Source of the DNA: Hasllibacter sp963833115 | Lineage (GTDB): Bacteria; Pseudomonadota; Alphaproteobacteria; Rhodobacterales; Rhodobacteraceae | Length of the DNA stretch: 64,000 bases | Assembly: GCA_963833115.1 (NCBI GenBank) | Contig: CAWHWS010000001.1 | Span: 124,001-188,000 of the forward strand | Reading direction: 5' to 3' | Shown here: positions 51,001-59,117 of the stretch, piece after piece | Layout of the letters: each line of letters begins with the position of its first letter | How positions within the stretch are numbered: the stretch's first letter is position 1 | Notes under the pieces: model-generated | What the model was told of the DNA's origin: nothing | Databases searched by the model: none | What the model saw: the letters and a program-made list of their open reading frames with translations, nothing else | Position numbers and translations under genes: made by a program

Positions 51001-52754
51001 GCGACCCTGTCGCCCTTCTTGACCTGCACCGCGCGGTTGTCGACGGCGGGCAGCATCCTGGCCGGGTCGCGCGTGACCATGACGTCGACGACGCTGGGGC
51101 GGGCGCGCTCGGCGAAGGCCGCCTCGAGCGCGGGGGCGAGCTGATCGGGGGTCTCCACGCGGATGCCGTGGCAGCCCATGGCGTTCGCGACGGCGGCGTA
51201 GTCGGTCTCGGCGAGGTCGGAGGACTGGTAGCTCCCCTCCCCGTACATGAGGTGCTGGAGCGCCTTGACGTAGCCGGAGGCGGCGTTGTTCACGACGATC
51301 ACCGTGACCGGCAGGCCCATGCGGCGCGCGGTCTCCAGCTCGCCCAGCACCATGTTGAAGCCGCCGTCGCCCGTGAGGCCCGCGACCACCGCGTCCGGGC
51401 GGGCGAGCTGCGCGCCCATCGCGCCGGGCAGGCCGTAGCCGATGGAGGCGAAGCCGCGATCGGGCACGAAGGCACGGCCTGCGCGGCGCGTGTCGAAGAG
51501 GAGCCCGCCCCAATGCGCGGCGAAGCCGCCGTCGGCGATCAGGTGGCCGTCCTCGGGCAGGAGGCGGTTCAGCTCGGTGATCAGGCGCGCCATGTGCACG
51601 GGGGTCTCGTCCGAATGGGTGCGGCCCTCGGTGTCCTCGCGCCACTTCGCCATCTTGGCCGGGACCTGCCCGGTCCAGTCCTCGCGCGCGGCGCGCCGGT
51701 CGTCGGCGCCGTCGTCCAGGAGGTCCGCGAGGTCGTCGAGCCCGGCGCGGGCGTCGGACCAGAGCTTGAGGGCGGGGGCGTAGGTGCGGCCCATCTCCTC
51801 GGCCACGATGTCGAGGTGGATCACGGGCTTGCCCGGCGCGGGGACGGTGTAGCGCTTGGTCGCGATCTCGCCCAACTTGCAGCCGACGACGAGAAGGCAG
51901 TCCGACGCCTCGATCATGGCGTTGGCGATGCGGTCGTAGCGGCCGAAGAGCCCGGCGGAGAGGGGGGAGGTGCAGGGGATCGCGCCCTTGCCGGTGAGGG
52001 TGTGGGCGACGGGGATGCCCTGCGCCTCGGCCAGGCGCGCGAGGGCGTCGTGGGCCTGCGAGAGGTGGATGCCGCCGCCGGCGAGGATCATCGGGCGCTT
52101 CGCGTCCCGCAGCATGCCGGCCGCGCGGCGGGCGGCCTCGGCCTCGGGCCGGCAGCGGAGGGCGGGGGCGGCCTGGTGCGCCTCGATGGCGTCGAAGTCG
52201 TGCTCCTCGAACCCGTGGAGGCCGTGGGCCACGTCCTCGGGGACGTCGACGACGACGGGGCCGGGGCGGCCGGAGGTGGCGATCGCGAAGGCGCGGGCGA
52301 CGGCCTCGGGGATGCGGGCGACGGTCTCGACGCGGATGAACGCCTTGCAGGCGGGGCGCAGGATGGCGGCCTGGTCGGTCTCCTGGGTCATGTTCTTGCC
52401 GGCGTGGCCCCTGTGGGCGTCGCCGACGATGGCGACCAGGGGCGAGCCCGCGTTGAGCGCCTCGACCAGCCCGGTGACGAGGTTGGTCGCGCCCGGCCCC
52501 AGCGTCGCGTCCACGAGGCCGACGCGGCCCGAGACCTTGGCGTAGGCGTCGGCGGCGAAGACGGCGCAGCGCTCGTCGTTGATGAGGTGATGGTCGAGGC
52601 CGAGGCGGCGCGCGGCGTCGTAGAACGGGAGGAGCTGGAAGCCGCCCATGCCGAACATGGGCCCCGCGCCGTGGGCGAGGAGGGCGCGGACGAGGGCCTC
52701 GCCGCCCGTCATCTCGTTCGCGGTCATCTCGTTCGTCGGCGTCTCGTCGGTCAC
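50997..52754 (-). CDS. Thiamine-diphosphate enzyme, acetolactate-synthase large-subunit-like
   Basis: This 585-residue protein has three domains: an N-terminal Pyr domain with the catalytic glutamate (LINDERCAVFAADAYAKVSG), a central domain, and the ThDP/Mg2+ site GDGGFNMVLGELETA...VVNN. Such enzymes make or break C-C bonds next to a carbonyl. The real substrate is unlikely to be pyruvate alone, because no small regulatory subunit or other ilv gene is present. The GTG at 52754 overlaps the E1-beta stop (GTGA). The N-terminus has a small duplication (TNEMTANEMTG) from a 15-bp DNA repeat at 52708-52735. Confidence 0.92.
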   Translation of the reverse strand: MTDETPTNEMTANEMTGGEALVRALLAHGAGPMFGMGGFQLLPFYDAARRLGLDHHLINDERCAVFAADAYAKVSGRVGLVDATLGPGATNLVTGLVEALNAGSPLVAIVGDAHRGHAGKNMTQETDQAAILRPACKAFIRVETVARIPEAVARAFAIATSGRPGPVVVDVPEDVAHGLHGFEEHDFDAIEAHQAAPALRCRPEAEAARRAAGMLRDAKRPMILAGGGIHLSQAHDALARLAEAQGIPVAHTLTGKGAIPCTSPLSAGLFGRYDRIANAMIEASDCLLVVGCKLGEIATKRYTVPAPGKPVIHLDIVAEEMGRTYAPALKLWSDARAGLDDLADLLDDGADDRRAAREDWTGQVPAKMAKWREDTEGRTHSDETPVHMARLITELNRLLPEDGHLIADGGFAAHWGGLLFDTRRAGRAFVPDRGFASIGYGLPGAMGAQLARPDAVVAGLTGDGGFNMVLGELETARRMGLPVTVIVVNNAASGYVKALQHLMYGEGSYQSSDLAETDYAAVANAMGCHGIRVETPDQLAPALEAAFAERARPSVVDVMVTRDPARMLPAVDNRAVQVKKGDRVA

Positions 52755-53719
52755 GTGCACATCTCCCGGGCGGCGGTCGCGATCATGTCCTCGGTCACGC
52801 GCAGCCGCGCCTCCAGGTTCGGGGCGTAGGGCACGAGCGAGCGGGGCGAGGCCAGGCGCCGGGGCGCGGCGCGCAGGGCGTCCCACGCCTCGGCCGCCAC
52901 GGTGGCGACGACCTCGCCCCCGAAGCCCCCCGTGCGGACCGATTCGTGCGCGACGATCAGGCGCCCGGTGCGGCGGACGGAGGCGAGGACGGCGCCCTTG
53001 TCCCAGGGCCAGAGCGTGCGCAGGTCGATCACGTGGGCGCCGATGCCCTTCGCGGCCAGCGCGCCGGCCGCGCGCTCGGCGACATTGGCGGCGTCGGACC
53101 AGGCGACGATGGTGAGGTCGTCGCCCTGGGTGCGCTCGCGCGCCGTGCCCCACTCGTAGGGGGCGTCCTCGTCGACCTCGCCCTCCAGCGTCCAGATGTT
53201 CTTGTGCTCCATGTAGACGACTGGATCGTCCGCGCGGATGGCGGCGCGCATCAGGGAGTAGTTGTCCTGCGGGGTGGAGGGGACGGCGACGACGAGGCCG
53301 GGGATATGGGCGTACCAGCCCTCCAGCGACTGCGAGTGCTGCGCGGCCGAGGAGCGCCACATGCCCATGGGCTTGCGGATCACCATCGGCGCGCGGGACT
53401 GGCCGCCGAACATGAAGCGAGCCTTGGCCACCTGGTTCACCAACTCGTCGGTGGCGCAGAGGGCGAAATCGGCGAAGCGCATCTCCACCACCGGGCGGGT
53501 GCCGGCCATGGCGGCGCCGAAGGCCGCGCCCATGATCGCGGCCTCGGAGATGGGGGCGTCGCTGATCCGCGCCTCACCGAACTCCTCCCTGAGCCCTTTA
53601 TATTGGCCGAACACGCCGCCGCGGCCGAGATCCTCGCCCACGCACCAGACGGAGGGGTCGGCGCGCATCTCGGCGGCGAGCGCCTCGCGGGCGGCGCCGG
53701 CATAGGTCATCGTCACCAT
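52751..53719 (-). CDS. 2-oxoacid dehydrogenase E1 component, beta subunit
   Basis: This protein of about 322 residues is the transketolase-like beta subunit that pairs with E1-alpha. Features include GEDLGRGGVFGQYKGL, RISDAPISEAAIMGAAFGAAMAG, MGMWRSSAAQHSQSLEGWYAHIPG and VVAHESVRTGGFGGEVVA. It is closest in look to acetoin or branched-chain/pyruvate dehydrogenase E1-beta. Three in-frame starts are possible: ATG 53719, GTG 53716 (GTGA overlap with E1-alpha) and ATG 53710. No E2 or E3 gene follows, which is unusual for this pair. Confidence 0.92.
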   Translation of the reverse strand: MVTMTYAGAAREALAAEMRADPSVWCVGEDLGRGGVFGQYKGLREEFGEARISDAPISEAAIMGAAFGAAMAGTRPVVEMRFADFALCATDELVNQVAKARFMFGGQSRAPMVIRKPMGMWRSSAAQHSQSLEGWYAHIPGLVVAVPSTPQDNYSLMRAAIRADDPVVYMEHKNIWTLEGEVDEDAPYEWGTARERTQGDDLTIVAWSDAANVAERAAGALAAKGIGAHVIDLRTLWPWDKGAVLASVRRTGRLIVAHESVRTGGFGGEVVATVAAEAWDALRAAPRRLASPRSLVPYAPNLEARLRVTEDMIATAAREMCT

Positions 53720-54711
53720 CTGTGCGCGGCCTCGGCGGGGGAGCCGATGTCCTGCACGTCGGTCCAGGCGGCCTCCGGCGCGGGCTCGGGCGCGGCCTTC
53801 GCGTCGTCCAGGGCGGCGGCCATCTCGGCGGCGGCGGCCTCTCGGATGCGGTCGAGGCCACCCTCGCCGGCGCCCTCCAGCCGCTCGCGCATCCGGACGA
53901 TGGGGTCGGAGCGGGCGATGCGGGCGTCCGCCTCGCCGGCGGGGCGGTAGGCGGCGGGGTCGAAATAGGTGTGCCCGTGATGGCGGTAGGTGCGCGCGTG
54001 CAGGAGCGCGGGGCCGGCGCCGTCCCGCACGCGGGCCGCGAGCCGGAGGGCCGCGTCCGCGACCTCGTCGCCGTCGTCGCCGTCCACCTCCTCGGCGTGG
54101 ACGCCGATGGCGCGCGCCCGGGCCGAGGCCCCCTCGCCGCCGGTCATGTCGGCGGTGCGGGTGGTGGCGGACCACTCGTTGTCCTCGCACACGAAGAGGA
54201 CCGGTAGGGCGAAGACCTGCGCCCAGTTGAGCCCCTCGAGGAAGGGGCCGCGGTTGATCGCGCCGTCGCCGAAGATGTCGATGACGATGTGGTCCTGCCC
54301 GCGCAGCTTGATGCCGTGCGCCGCGCCCGCGCCGATGGTGATGTTGGCCGAGACGACGCCGTTGGCGCCGAGCATCCCGACGCCGAAATCGGCGATGTGC
54401 ATGGAGCCGCCCTTGCCGCCGCAGGAGCCGCCCTGCCGGCCCAGGAGCTCCTTCATCATGGCGGCGGGATCGGCGCCCTTGGCGAGCGTGTGGCCGTGGC
54501 CCCGGTGGGTGGAGAGGAGGAGGTCGCCGGGCCGGGCGGCGTGCATGACCCCGGCGGCGACGGCCTCCTGTCCGATGGAGAGGTGGATCGCGCCGAGGAC
54601 GAGCCTGTCGCGCACGGCGGCGGTCTCGGCCGCGCGCTCGAAGGCGCGGGCGCGCTCCATCACGGTGAGGAGGGCGCGGCCGCGGGCGGCGTCGTAGTTG
54701 GCGCCGGTCAC
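53713..54711 (-). CDS. 2-oxoacid dehydrogenase E1 component, alpha subunit
   Basis: This 332-residue subunit binds thiamine diphosphate through GDGAINRGPFLEGLNWA...EDN. Other family marks are HLSIGQEAVAAGVMHAARPGD, STHRGHGHTLAKGAD, GGKGGSMHIADFGVGMLGANGVV and RTYRHHGHTYFDPAAYR, a pattern shared by acetoin and pyruvate dehydrogenase E1-alpha. It would oxidatively decarboxylate a 2-keto acid or cleave a diketone-type substrate, passing the acyl group to a lipoyl E2 encoded elsewhere. The GTG start at 54711 overlaps the IclR stop (GTGA). Confidence 0.93.
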   Translation of the reverse strand: MTGANYDAARGRALLTVMERARAFERAAETAAVRDRLVLGAIHLSIGQEAVAAGVMHAARPGDLLLSTHRGHGHTLAKGADPAAMMKELLGRQGGSCGGKGGSMHIADFGVGMLGANGVVSANITIGAGAAHGIKLRGQDHIVIDIFGDGAINRGPFLEGLNWAQVFALPVLFVCEDNEWSATTRTADMTGGEGASARARAIGVHAEEVDGDDGDEVADAALRLAARVRDGAGPALLHARTYRHHGHTYFDPAAYRPAGEADARIARSDPIVRMRERLEGAGEGGLDRIREAAAAEMAAALDDAKAAPEPAPEAAWTDVQDIGSPAEAAHRW

Positions 54712-55457
54712 GGCGCGCCCATCCGGGTGGCGAGCCCGGCCGCCTCCAGGCGCAGGGCGGGCAGGATGGTGCCCTCGATCCGCTCGGGGGCCATGCGCCC
54801 GTCGATCGCGCCCACGGCGATGGCGAGGTCGGTGCCCGGCACGGTCACGGCGACGGCGCTCATCGCGGTGACGACGCGCCCGTCGTTGAGGGCGAAGCCG
54901 GCGGCGCGGGTGCGCTCCGCGACCTCCTCCAGGCTGGCGCCGTCCTCGCCGTACTCGGCGAGCCAGCCGGCGTTGGCGCGCACGCTCGCGGCGCGCTCGT
55001 CCTCTGGGAGGGCGGCGTAGAGGGCCATCGCCCCCGCGCCGACGCCGAGGGGGCGGCGGTCGCCCTCGTCGAGGGTGAGGGTGCGGATCGGATGGGCGCC
55101 GACCTCTCGCGCGGCGCAGATCGCGGCCGGCCCCTCGCGGAGCGACAGGAACACCGTGTCGCCGGTGGCCGCCGCGATCCGGGCCAGGGACGGGCGCGCG
55201 GTCTCGGCGAGATCCACGAGCCCCGCGCGGTGCGAGAGGCGGCCCAGGCGGTGGCCCAGCCGCCAGGTCCGGCGCGCCGGGTCCTGCACCGTCCAGCCGA
55301 CGTCGCGCAGGGCGCCGAGGACGCGGTGCGTGGTGGTCTTGGAGTAGCCCGTCGCCTGCGCGACCTCGGCCAGGGTGGCCCCGCCCGGCGCGGCGCTCAG
55401 GGCGTCGACGACCCGGGCGGCGCGGGCGATCGAGCCGGTGGCGGCCGCGGCCGTCAT
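54708..55457 (-). CDS. IclR-family transcriptional regulator
   Basis: This 249-residue regulator has a winged helix-turn-helix (ATLAEVAQATGYSKTTTHRVLGALRDVGWTVQD) and a C-terminal GAF-like effector domain (IRTLTLDEGDRRPLGVGAGAMALYAAL, GFALNDGRVVTAMSAVAVTVPG). It is the first gene of the ten-gene leftward operon and is translationally coupled to E1-alpha, so it probably controls its own operon in response to the imported substrate or an intermediate. Two inverted repeats lie in the 96-bp space before the divergent gene. Confidence 0.93.
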   Translation of the reverse strand: MTAAAATGSIARAARVVDALSAAPGGATLAEVAQATGYSKTTTHRVLGALRDVGWTVQDPARRTWRLGHRLGRLSHRAGLVDLAETARPSLARIAAATGDTVFLSLREGPAAICAAREVGAHPIRTLTLDEGDRRPLGVGAGAMALYAALPEDERAASVRANAGWLAEYGEDGASLEEVAERTRAAGFALNDGRVVTAMSAVAVTVPGTDLAIAVGAIDGRMAPERIEGTILPALRLEAAGLATRMGAP

Positions 55458-55474
55458 GCGGCGGTCCCCACGGC

Positions 55475-55491
55475 ATTCCGGTTATCGGAAT
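55475..55491. promoter_or_regulatory. Perfect dyad ATTCCG-N5-CGGAAT upstream of the IclR gene
   Basis: Six-base arms around the spacer gttat, centred 26 bp before the IclR start and about 70 bp before the divergent gene. IclR dimers bind short palindromes of this size, so this is the best candidate operator for the operon. Confidence 0.55.
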
Positions 55492-55492
55492 T

Positions 55493-55513
55493 GTTCATAT
55501 CGGGAAGTTGAAC
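55493..55513. promoter_or_regulatory. Second dyad GTTCA-N11-TGAAC
   Basis: Five-base arms separated by 11 bp, one base away from the first dyad. The AT-richer context (gttcatatc) suggests that the promoter lies here too. It could be a second site for the same regulator or for another one. Confidence 0.4.
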
Positions 55514-55553
55514 GCGGTTGCCCGCCCGCGTCAAGCTTCTTACCGTCCGCCGG

Positions 55554-56339
55554 GTGATCCTCCTCGATTCCATCACCGACGCCGGGCCGGACGCCCGGGG
55601 CGCCGCGGCGCTCTGCGGCTCGCATGGCGGGCTCTATCCGGCGGCGGTCGCGAGCGTCGCGGGGCTCTGGGCGGTGATCCTGAACGACGCGGGGATCGGG
55701 ATGGAGCGGGCCGGCGTCGCGGGGGTCGCGGCGCTCGAGGGGGTCGGGATGGCGGCGGCGGCGGCGGACGCGGCGACCTGCCGGATCGGCTCGGCGGCGA
55801 GCCTCGCGGAGACGGGGGTCATCTCGACCGTGAACGGCGTCGCGGCGGCGCTCGGCGTGGAGGTCGGGATGCCGGCGGCGGCGGCGGCGCGGCTCCTCGC
55901 CCGGGCGCCGGAGCCCCACGGGACGCTCCTGCCCAGGGGGGAGGCGCGCCGGTCCGCGATCCTGGGCGCGGTCCCGGTGGCGCTCCTCGATTCGGCGGCC
56001 CTGGTCGGGCTCGGGGATGCGGGCGGCATCGTGGTGACGGGCTCGCATGGCGGGCTGGTCGGCGGGGATCCCGGGCGCGCCCTCAAGGCGGCGTGCCGCA
56101 TCGCGGCGTTCAACGACGCGGGGGCGGGCGGCGGGCTCGGCGGGACGGGGTACACGCGCCTGCCGGCCCTGGACGCGCGCGGGATCGCGGCGGTCACGGT
56201 CGGCCATGACAGCGCGCGGATCGGGGAGGCGCGCTCGGCGCTGGAGACCGGGACGATCAGCCGGGCGAACGCGGCCGCCCGCGCGCTCGGCGCCGCGGAG
56301 GGGATGGCGCTGCGCGACTGGCTCGCGGGCCTAGAGTGA
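55554..56339 (+). CDS. Protein of unknown function with two tandem repeats of one domain
   Basis: I do not recognise a named family. The 261 residues consist of two copies of a domain of about 95 residues. Copy 1 begins LCGSHGGLYPAAVAS at about residue 21 and has NDAGIGMERAG, RIGSAASLAETGVIS and NGVAAALG. Copy 2 begins VTGSHGGLVGGDPG and has NDAGAGGG, RIGEARSALETGTIS and NAAARALG. Both lack a signal peptide and membrane segments. I chose GTG at 55554 (MILLDSITDAG); a TTG at 55518 is also in frame but lies close to the dyads. It is divergent from the IclR gene and overlaps phhB by 9 nt at the 3' end. Confidence 0.75.
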   Translation: MILLDSITDAGPDARGAAALCGSHGGLYPAAVASVAGLWAVILNDAGIGMERAGVAGVAALEGVGMAAAAADAATCRIGSAASLAETGVISTVNGVAAALGVEVGMPAAAAARLLARAPEPHGTLLPRGEARRSAILGAVPVALLDSAALVGLGDAGGIVVTGSHGGLVGGDPGRALKAACRIAAFNDAGAGGGLGGTGYTRLPALDARGIAAVTVGHDSARIGEARSALETGTISRANAAARALGAAEGMALRDWLAGLE

Positions 56340-56597
56340 CGCGTCGATCCGCAGGGCGAGGTCGCGGTCGAGCGCCGTGAGGCCGCCCGCGGAATGGGTC
56401 GTCAGCGTGATGTCGACGGTGCGGTAGCTGTTGGACCAGTCGGGGTGGTGGTCCATCGCCTCGGCCGCGAGGGCCACGCGGGACATGAACGCCCAGGCCT
56501 CGGGGAAGCCGGCGAAGCGGAACCTCCGGCCTATGGCGGCGCCGCCGGCGCGGGGCTCCCAATCCGGCAGGCCGGCGAGGGCCTCCTCCACGGTCAC
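56331..56597 (-). CDS. phhB: 4a-hydroxytetrahydrobiopterin dehydratase
   Basis: Pterin-4a-carbinolamine dehydratase recycles the pterin cofactor; the fold is also used in some molybdopterin contexts. The 88-residue protein shows RRFRFAGFPEAWAFMSRVALAAE and MDHHPDWSNSYRTVDITLTTH, with the paired active-site histidines and the third histidine at the end of the strand. The GTG start at 56597 overlaps the stop of the FemAB-like gene (GTGA). No phenylalanine hydroxylase is visible in the window. Confidence 0.93.
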   Translation of the reverse strand: MTVEEALAGLPDWEPRAGGAAIGRRFRFAGFPEAWAFMSRVALAAEAMDHHPDWSNSYRTVDITLTTHSAGGLTALDRDLALRIDASL

Positions 56598-57784
56598 GAC
56601 GTCTCCTCCACCCGGGCGCGGCGGAAGGGGCCGTAGGCGGTGAGGACCTCGATCTCCTGGTCGACGGCGCGGCGCTCGGCCTCGAGGTAGCGCGCGACGG
56701 CCTCGCGGAAGCCGGCATCGCCGATCCAGTGGAGGGAATGGGTCGCCACCGGCAGGTAGCCGCGCGCGAGCTTGTGCTCGCCCTGGGCGCCGGCCTCGAC
56801 GCGGGCGAGGCCGTGGGCCAGGGCCCAGTCGATGGCGCGGTAGTAGCAGAGCTCGAAATGCAGGCAGGGGTGATGCTCGGTGCAGCCCCAGTAGCGGCCG
56901 TAGAGCGTGTCCCGCCCGATGAAGTTGAGGGCGCCGGCGACGGGCGCGCCGTCCCGCTCGGCGAGGATCATCAGCATGTCGCCGCGCAGGCGCTCGTGGG
57001 CGATGTCGAAGAAGCGGCGCGTCAGGTAGGGTTGGCCCCATTTGCGGCGGCCGGTGTCCTGGTAGAAGCGCCAGAACGCGTCCCAGTGGCGGGGCTCGAT
57101 CTCCTCTCCGGCGAGCATGCGGACCTCGCCGCCGAAGGCGTTGGCCTCGGCGCGCTCGCGGCGCAGGCCCTTGCGCTTGCGGCTGGAGAGGGAGGCGAGG
57201 AAGCCGTCCCAGTCGCCATAGGCGTCGTCGGTCCAGTGGAACTGCTGCCCGGTGCGGCGCATCAGGCCCATCTCGGCGCCGGCGACGGCCTCCGCCTCGG
57301 TGCAGAAGGTGGCGTGCAGCGAGGAGAGCCCGTTATCGGCCGCGACCTGGACCGCGCCCTGCACGAGGGCGGCCATGCCCAGCGCCTCGTGCCCGGGCCG
57401 GGTCAGGAAGCGGCGGCCGGTGGCGGGGGTGAACGGCACGGCGATCTGGAGCTTGGGGTAGTAGCTCCCGCCCGCGGCCTCCCAGGCATGGGCCCAGTTG
57501 TGGTCGAAGACGTACTCCCCCTGGCTGTGACGCTTGGCGTAGAGGGGGGCGACCGCGATGGTCTCGCCCCCGGCCTCGGCGGCGAGGTAGGTCGGCTGCC
57601 AGCCGGTGCCGGGGCCGACCGAGCCCGACTCCTCGAGCGCGAGGAGGAAGCGGTGGGTGGTGAACGGGTCGACCGGGCGGCCGCCATCCGCGGCCTCGGG
57701 GCAGGCGCAGGCATCCCATGTGGCGGCGTCGATCGCGGCGAGCGAGGGGAGCGCGCGGATGCTCGCGGTGATGCCGTCGTCCAT
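56594..57784 (-). CDS. FemAB-like/DUF482 GNAT-fold protein
   Basis: This 396-residue protein is of the DUF482 type (PF04339-like), related to FemAB peptidoglycan-bridge enzymes and GNATs. Conserved patches are KRHSQGEYVFDHNWAHAWE, SYYPKLQIAVPFTPATGRRFL, SSRKRKGLRRERAEA, RRKWGQPYLTRRFF, and YGRYWGCTEHHPCLHFELCYY. The biological substrate is not known. It lies in a RidA-GDPD-DUF482-PhhB run that recurs in related bacteria, with 48 nt to GDPD upstream and an overlap with phhB downstream. Confidence 0.88.
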   Translation of the reverse strand: MDDGITASIRALPSLAAIDAATWDACACPEAADGGRPVDPFTTHRFLLALEESGSVGPGTGWQPTYLAAEAGGETIAVAPLYAKRHSQGEYVFDHNWAHAWEAAGGSYYPKLQIAVPFTPATGRRFLTRPGHEALGMAALVQGAVQVAADNGLSSLHATFCTEAEAVAGAEMGLMRRTGQQFHWTDDAYGDWDGFLASLSSRKRKGLRRERAEANAFGGEVRMLAGEEIEPRHWDAFWRFYQDTGRRKWGQPYLTRRFFDIAHERLRGDMLMILAERDGAPVAGALNFIGRDTLYGRYWGCTEHHPCLHFELCYYRAIDWALAHGLARVEAGAQGEHKLARGYLPVATHSLHWIGDAGFREAVARYLEAERRAVDQEIEVLTAYGPFRRARVEETS

Positions 57785-57832
57785 GCGCGCCTCCGGGTGC
57801 CCGGTTGCGACATGGGCGGGGCGGGGCCGGGA

Positions 57833-58591
57833 TCAAGGCGGGGCGGGGCCGGGCCGGTAGCCTTCGAAGGTGATCTGATCGGCCAGGCGCAGGGCGGCGG
57901 CGGCGGCCTCCGGGGAGCGGATCGTCCAGCAGAGGACCGGCACGCCCCGCGCGCGGGCGGGCGCGAGATGGGGGGAGGCGAGGTCGCGGTGGTCGTGGCT
58001 GAGGAAGGCGGCGTCGCCCGCATCGGGGAGCGCGCGCAGGGCGGCGAGGCGGGCGGGCGGGAGGCCGGGCCAGTCCGCGGGGGCGAAGGCGCAGGTCGTG
58101 AGGCCGACGGGCAGGGCGGGGGCGGCGGCGCGCAGGGCGCGGGCGGCATGGGGGTTGAAGGACATCGCGGCGACGGGTCCGTCATGCCCGGCGAGCGCGG
58201 CCGCGACGGCGCGCTCCAGAGGGCCGGTCCCGGCGGCCGAGAGATCGCCGGACTGGTCCTTCACCTCGACCAGGACCGGCGCGCGCCCGGCCGCGGCGAG
58301 CGCGTCCTCCAGGAGGGGGATGGTGCCGCCGCCGACGAGGGGCAGGGCGGCGAGGGCGGCGGCGGGCAGGTCCCGCACGCGGCCCCGGCGGCCGGTCAGA
58401 CGCCCCAGGGCGTCGTCGTGGAAGACGACCGCGCGCCCGTCGGCGGTGCGCTGGACGTCGATCTCGATCCCGTATCCGGCGGCGGCGGCGGCGCGGATCG
58501 CCTCGAGCGAGTTCTCCGCGGCGCCCGGACCGTGCAGGGCGCGGTGCGCGATGGGGGCCGCGAGGAAGGCGGGCGGAAGGGGCGCGGTCAC
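57833..58591 (-). CDS. Glycerophosphodiester phosphodiesterase
   Basis: GDPD hydrolyses glycerophosphodiesters from phospholipid turnover to glycerol-3-phosphate and an alcohol. The 252 residues have the catalytic AHRALHG (His-Arg) with ENSLEA, the metal-binding EIDVQRTADG, the second histidine in VVFHDDALGRLTG, and VEVKDQ. There is no signal peptide, so it is cytosolic. The GTG start overlaps the RidA stop (GTGA). Confidence 0.92.
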   Translation of the reverse strand: MTAPLPPAFLAAPIAHRALHGPGAAENSLEAIRAAAAAGYGIEIDVQRTADGRAVVFHDDALGRLTGRRGRVRDLPAAALAALPLVGGGTIPLLEDALAAAGRAPVLVEVKDQSGDLSAAGTGPLERAVAAALAGHDGPVAAMSFNPHAARALRAAAPALPVGLTTCAFAPADWPGLPPARLAALRALPDAGDAAFLSHDHRDLASPHLAPARARGVPVLCWTIRSPEAAAAALRLADQITFEGYRPGPAPP

Positions 58592-59049
58592 CGGATCTCG
58601 AACACGCCCTCGATCTCCACGGCGACGCCGCGGGGCAGGGCGGCAGCCGAGACGGCGGCGCGGGCGTGGCGGCCGGCCTCGCCCAGGATCTCCACCAGGA
58701 CGTCCGAGGCGCCGTTGACCACCTCCGGCTGGTCGGTGAAGTCGGGGGTGGAGTTGACGAACGCGCCGAGCTTCACGACCCGGACGAGGCGCGAGAGATC
58801 CCCCTCGCAGGCGGCGCGCACCTGGGCCAGCAGCGAGAGCGCGCAGAGGCGGGCGGCCTCGCGCCCGGCCTCGACCGCCATGTCCGCGCCCAGGCGGCCG
58901 CGCACGAGGCCGCCGGGCCCCTGGCTGATCTGGCCGGAGACGAAGAGGAGGTCGCCGCTGCGGACGTAGGGGACGTAGTTGGCGGCGGGCGCGGGCGCGT
59001 CCGGCAGCGTAATGCCGGCGGCGGCGAGCCGGTCCTCGATGGTGCTCAT
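58588..59049 (-). CDS. RidA-family protein
   Basis: RidA proteins hydrolyse reactive enamine/imine intermediates released by pyridoxal enzymes. This 153-residue copy belongs to the longer subgroup and shows YVRSGDLLFVSGQI near the N-terminus, LAQVRAACEGDLSRLVRVVKLGAFVNSTPDF and ARAAVSAAALPRGVAVEIEGVF at the C-terminus, including the family's usual glutamate near the end. GGGAGAGACC precedes the ATG at 59049. It is coupled to GDPD downstream. Confidence 0.92.
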   Translation of the reverse strand: MSTIEDRLAAAGITLPDAPAPAANYVPYVRSGDLLFVSGQISQGPGGLVRGRLGADMAVEAGREAARLCALSLLAQVRAACEGDLSRLVRVVKLGAFVNSTPDFTDQPEVVNGASDVLVEILGEAGRHARAAVSAAALPRGVAVEIEGVFEIR

Positions 59050-59117
59050 GGGTCTCTCCCGGGGGCGCCCCGGGCCGGGGCGGACGGGGGGTAGATGACG
59101 CGCGGCGGGCGGGCCGG

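Noticed and set aside
45594..55457. Acetoin catabolic operon
   Set aside because: The E1 pair would fit, but acoC/E2, E3, AcoX and an AcoR-type activator are missing, while a TRAP importer and an acetolactate-synthase-like enzyme are present.
55518..55553. TTG start for the GSHGG protein
   Set aside because: It would put the leader against the second dyad and add residues without similarity between the two repeats; GTG 55554 begins directly at the conserved MILLDSITDAG. It is not fully excluded.
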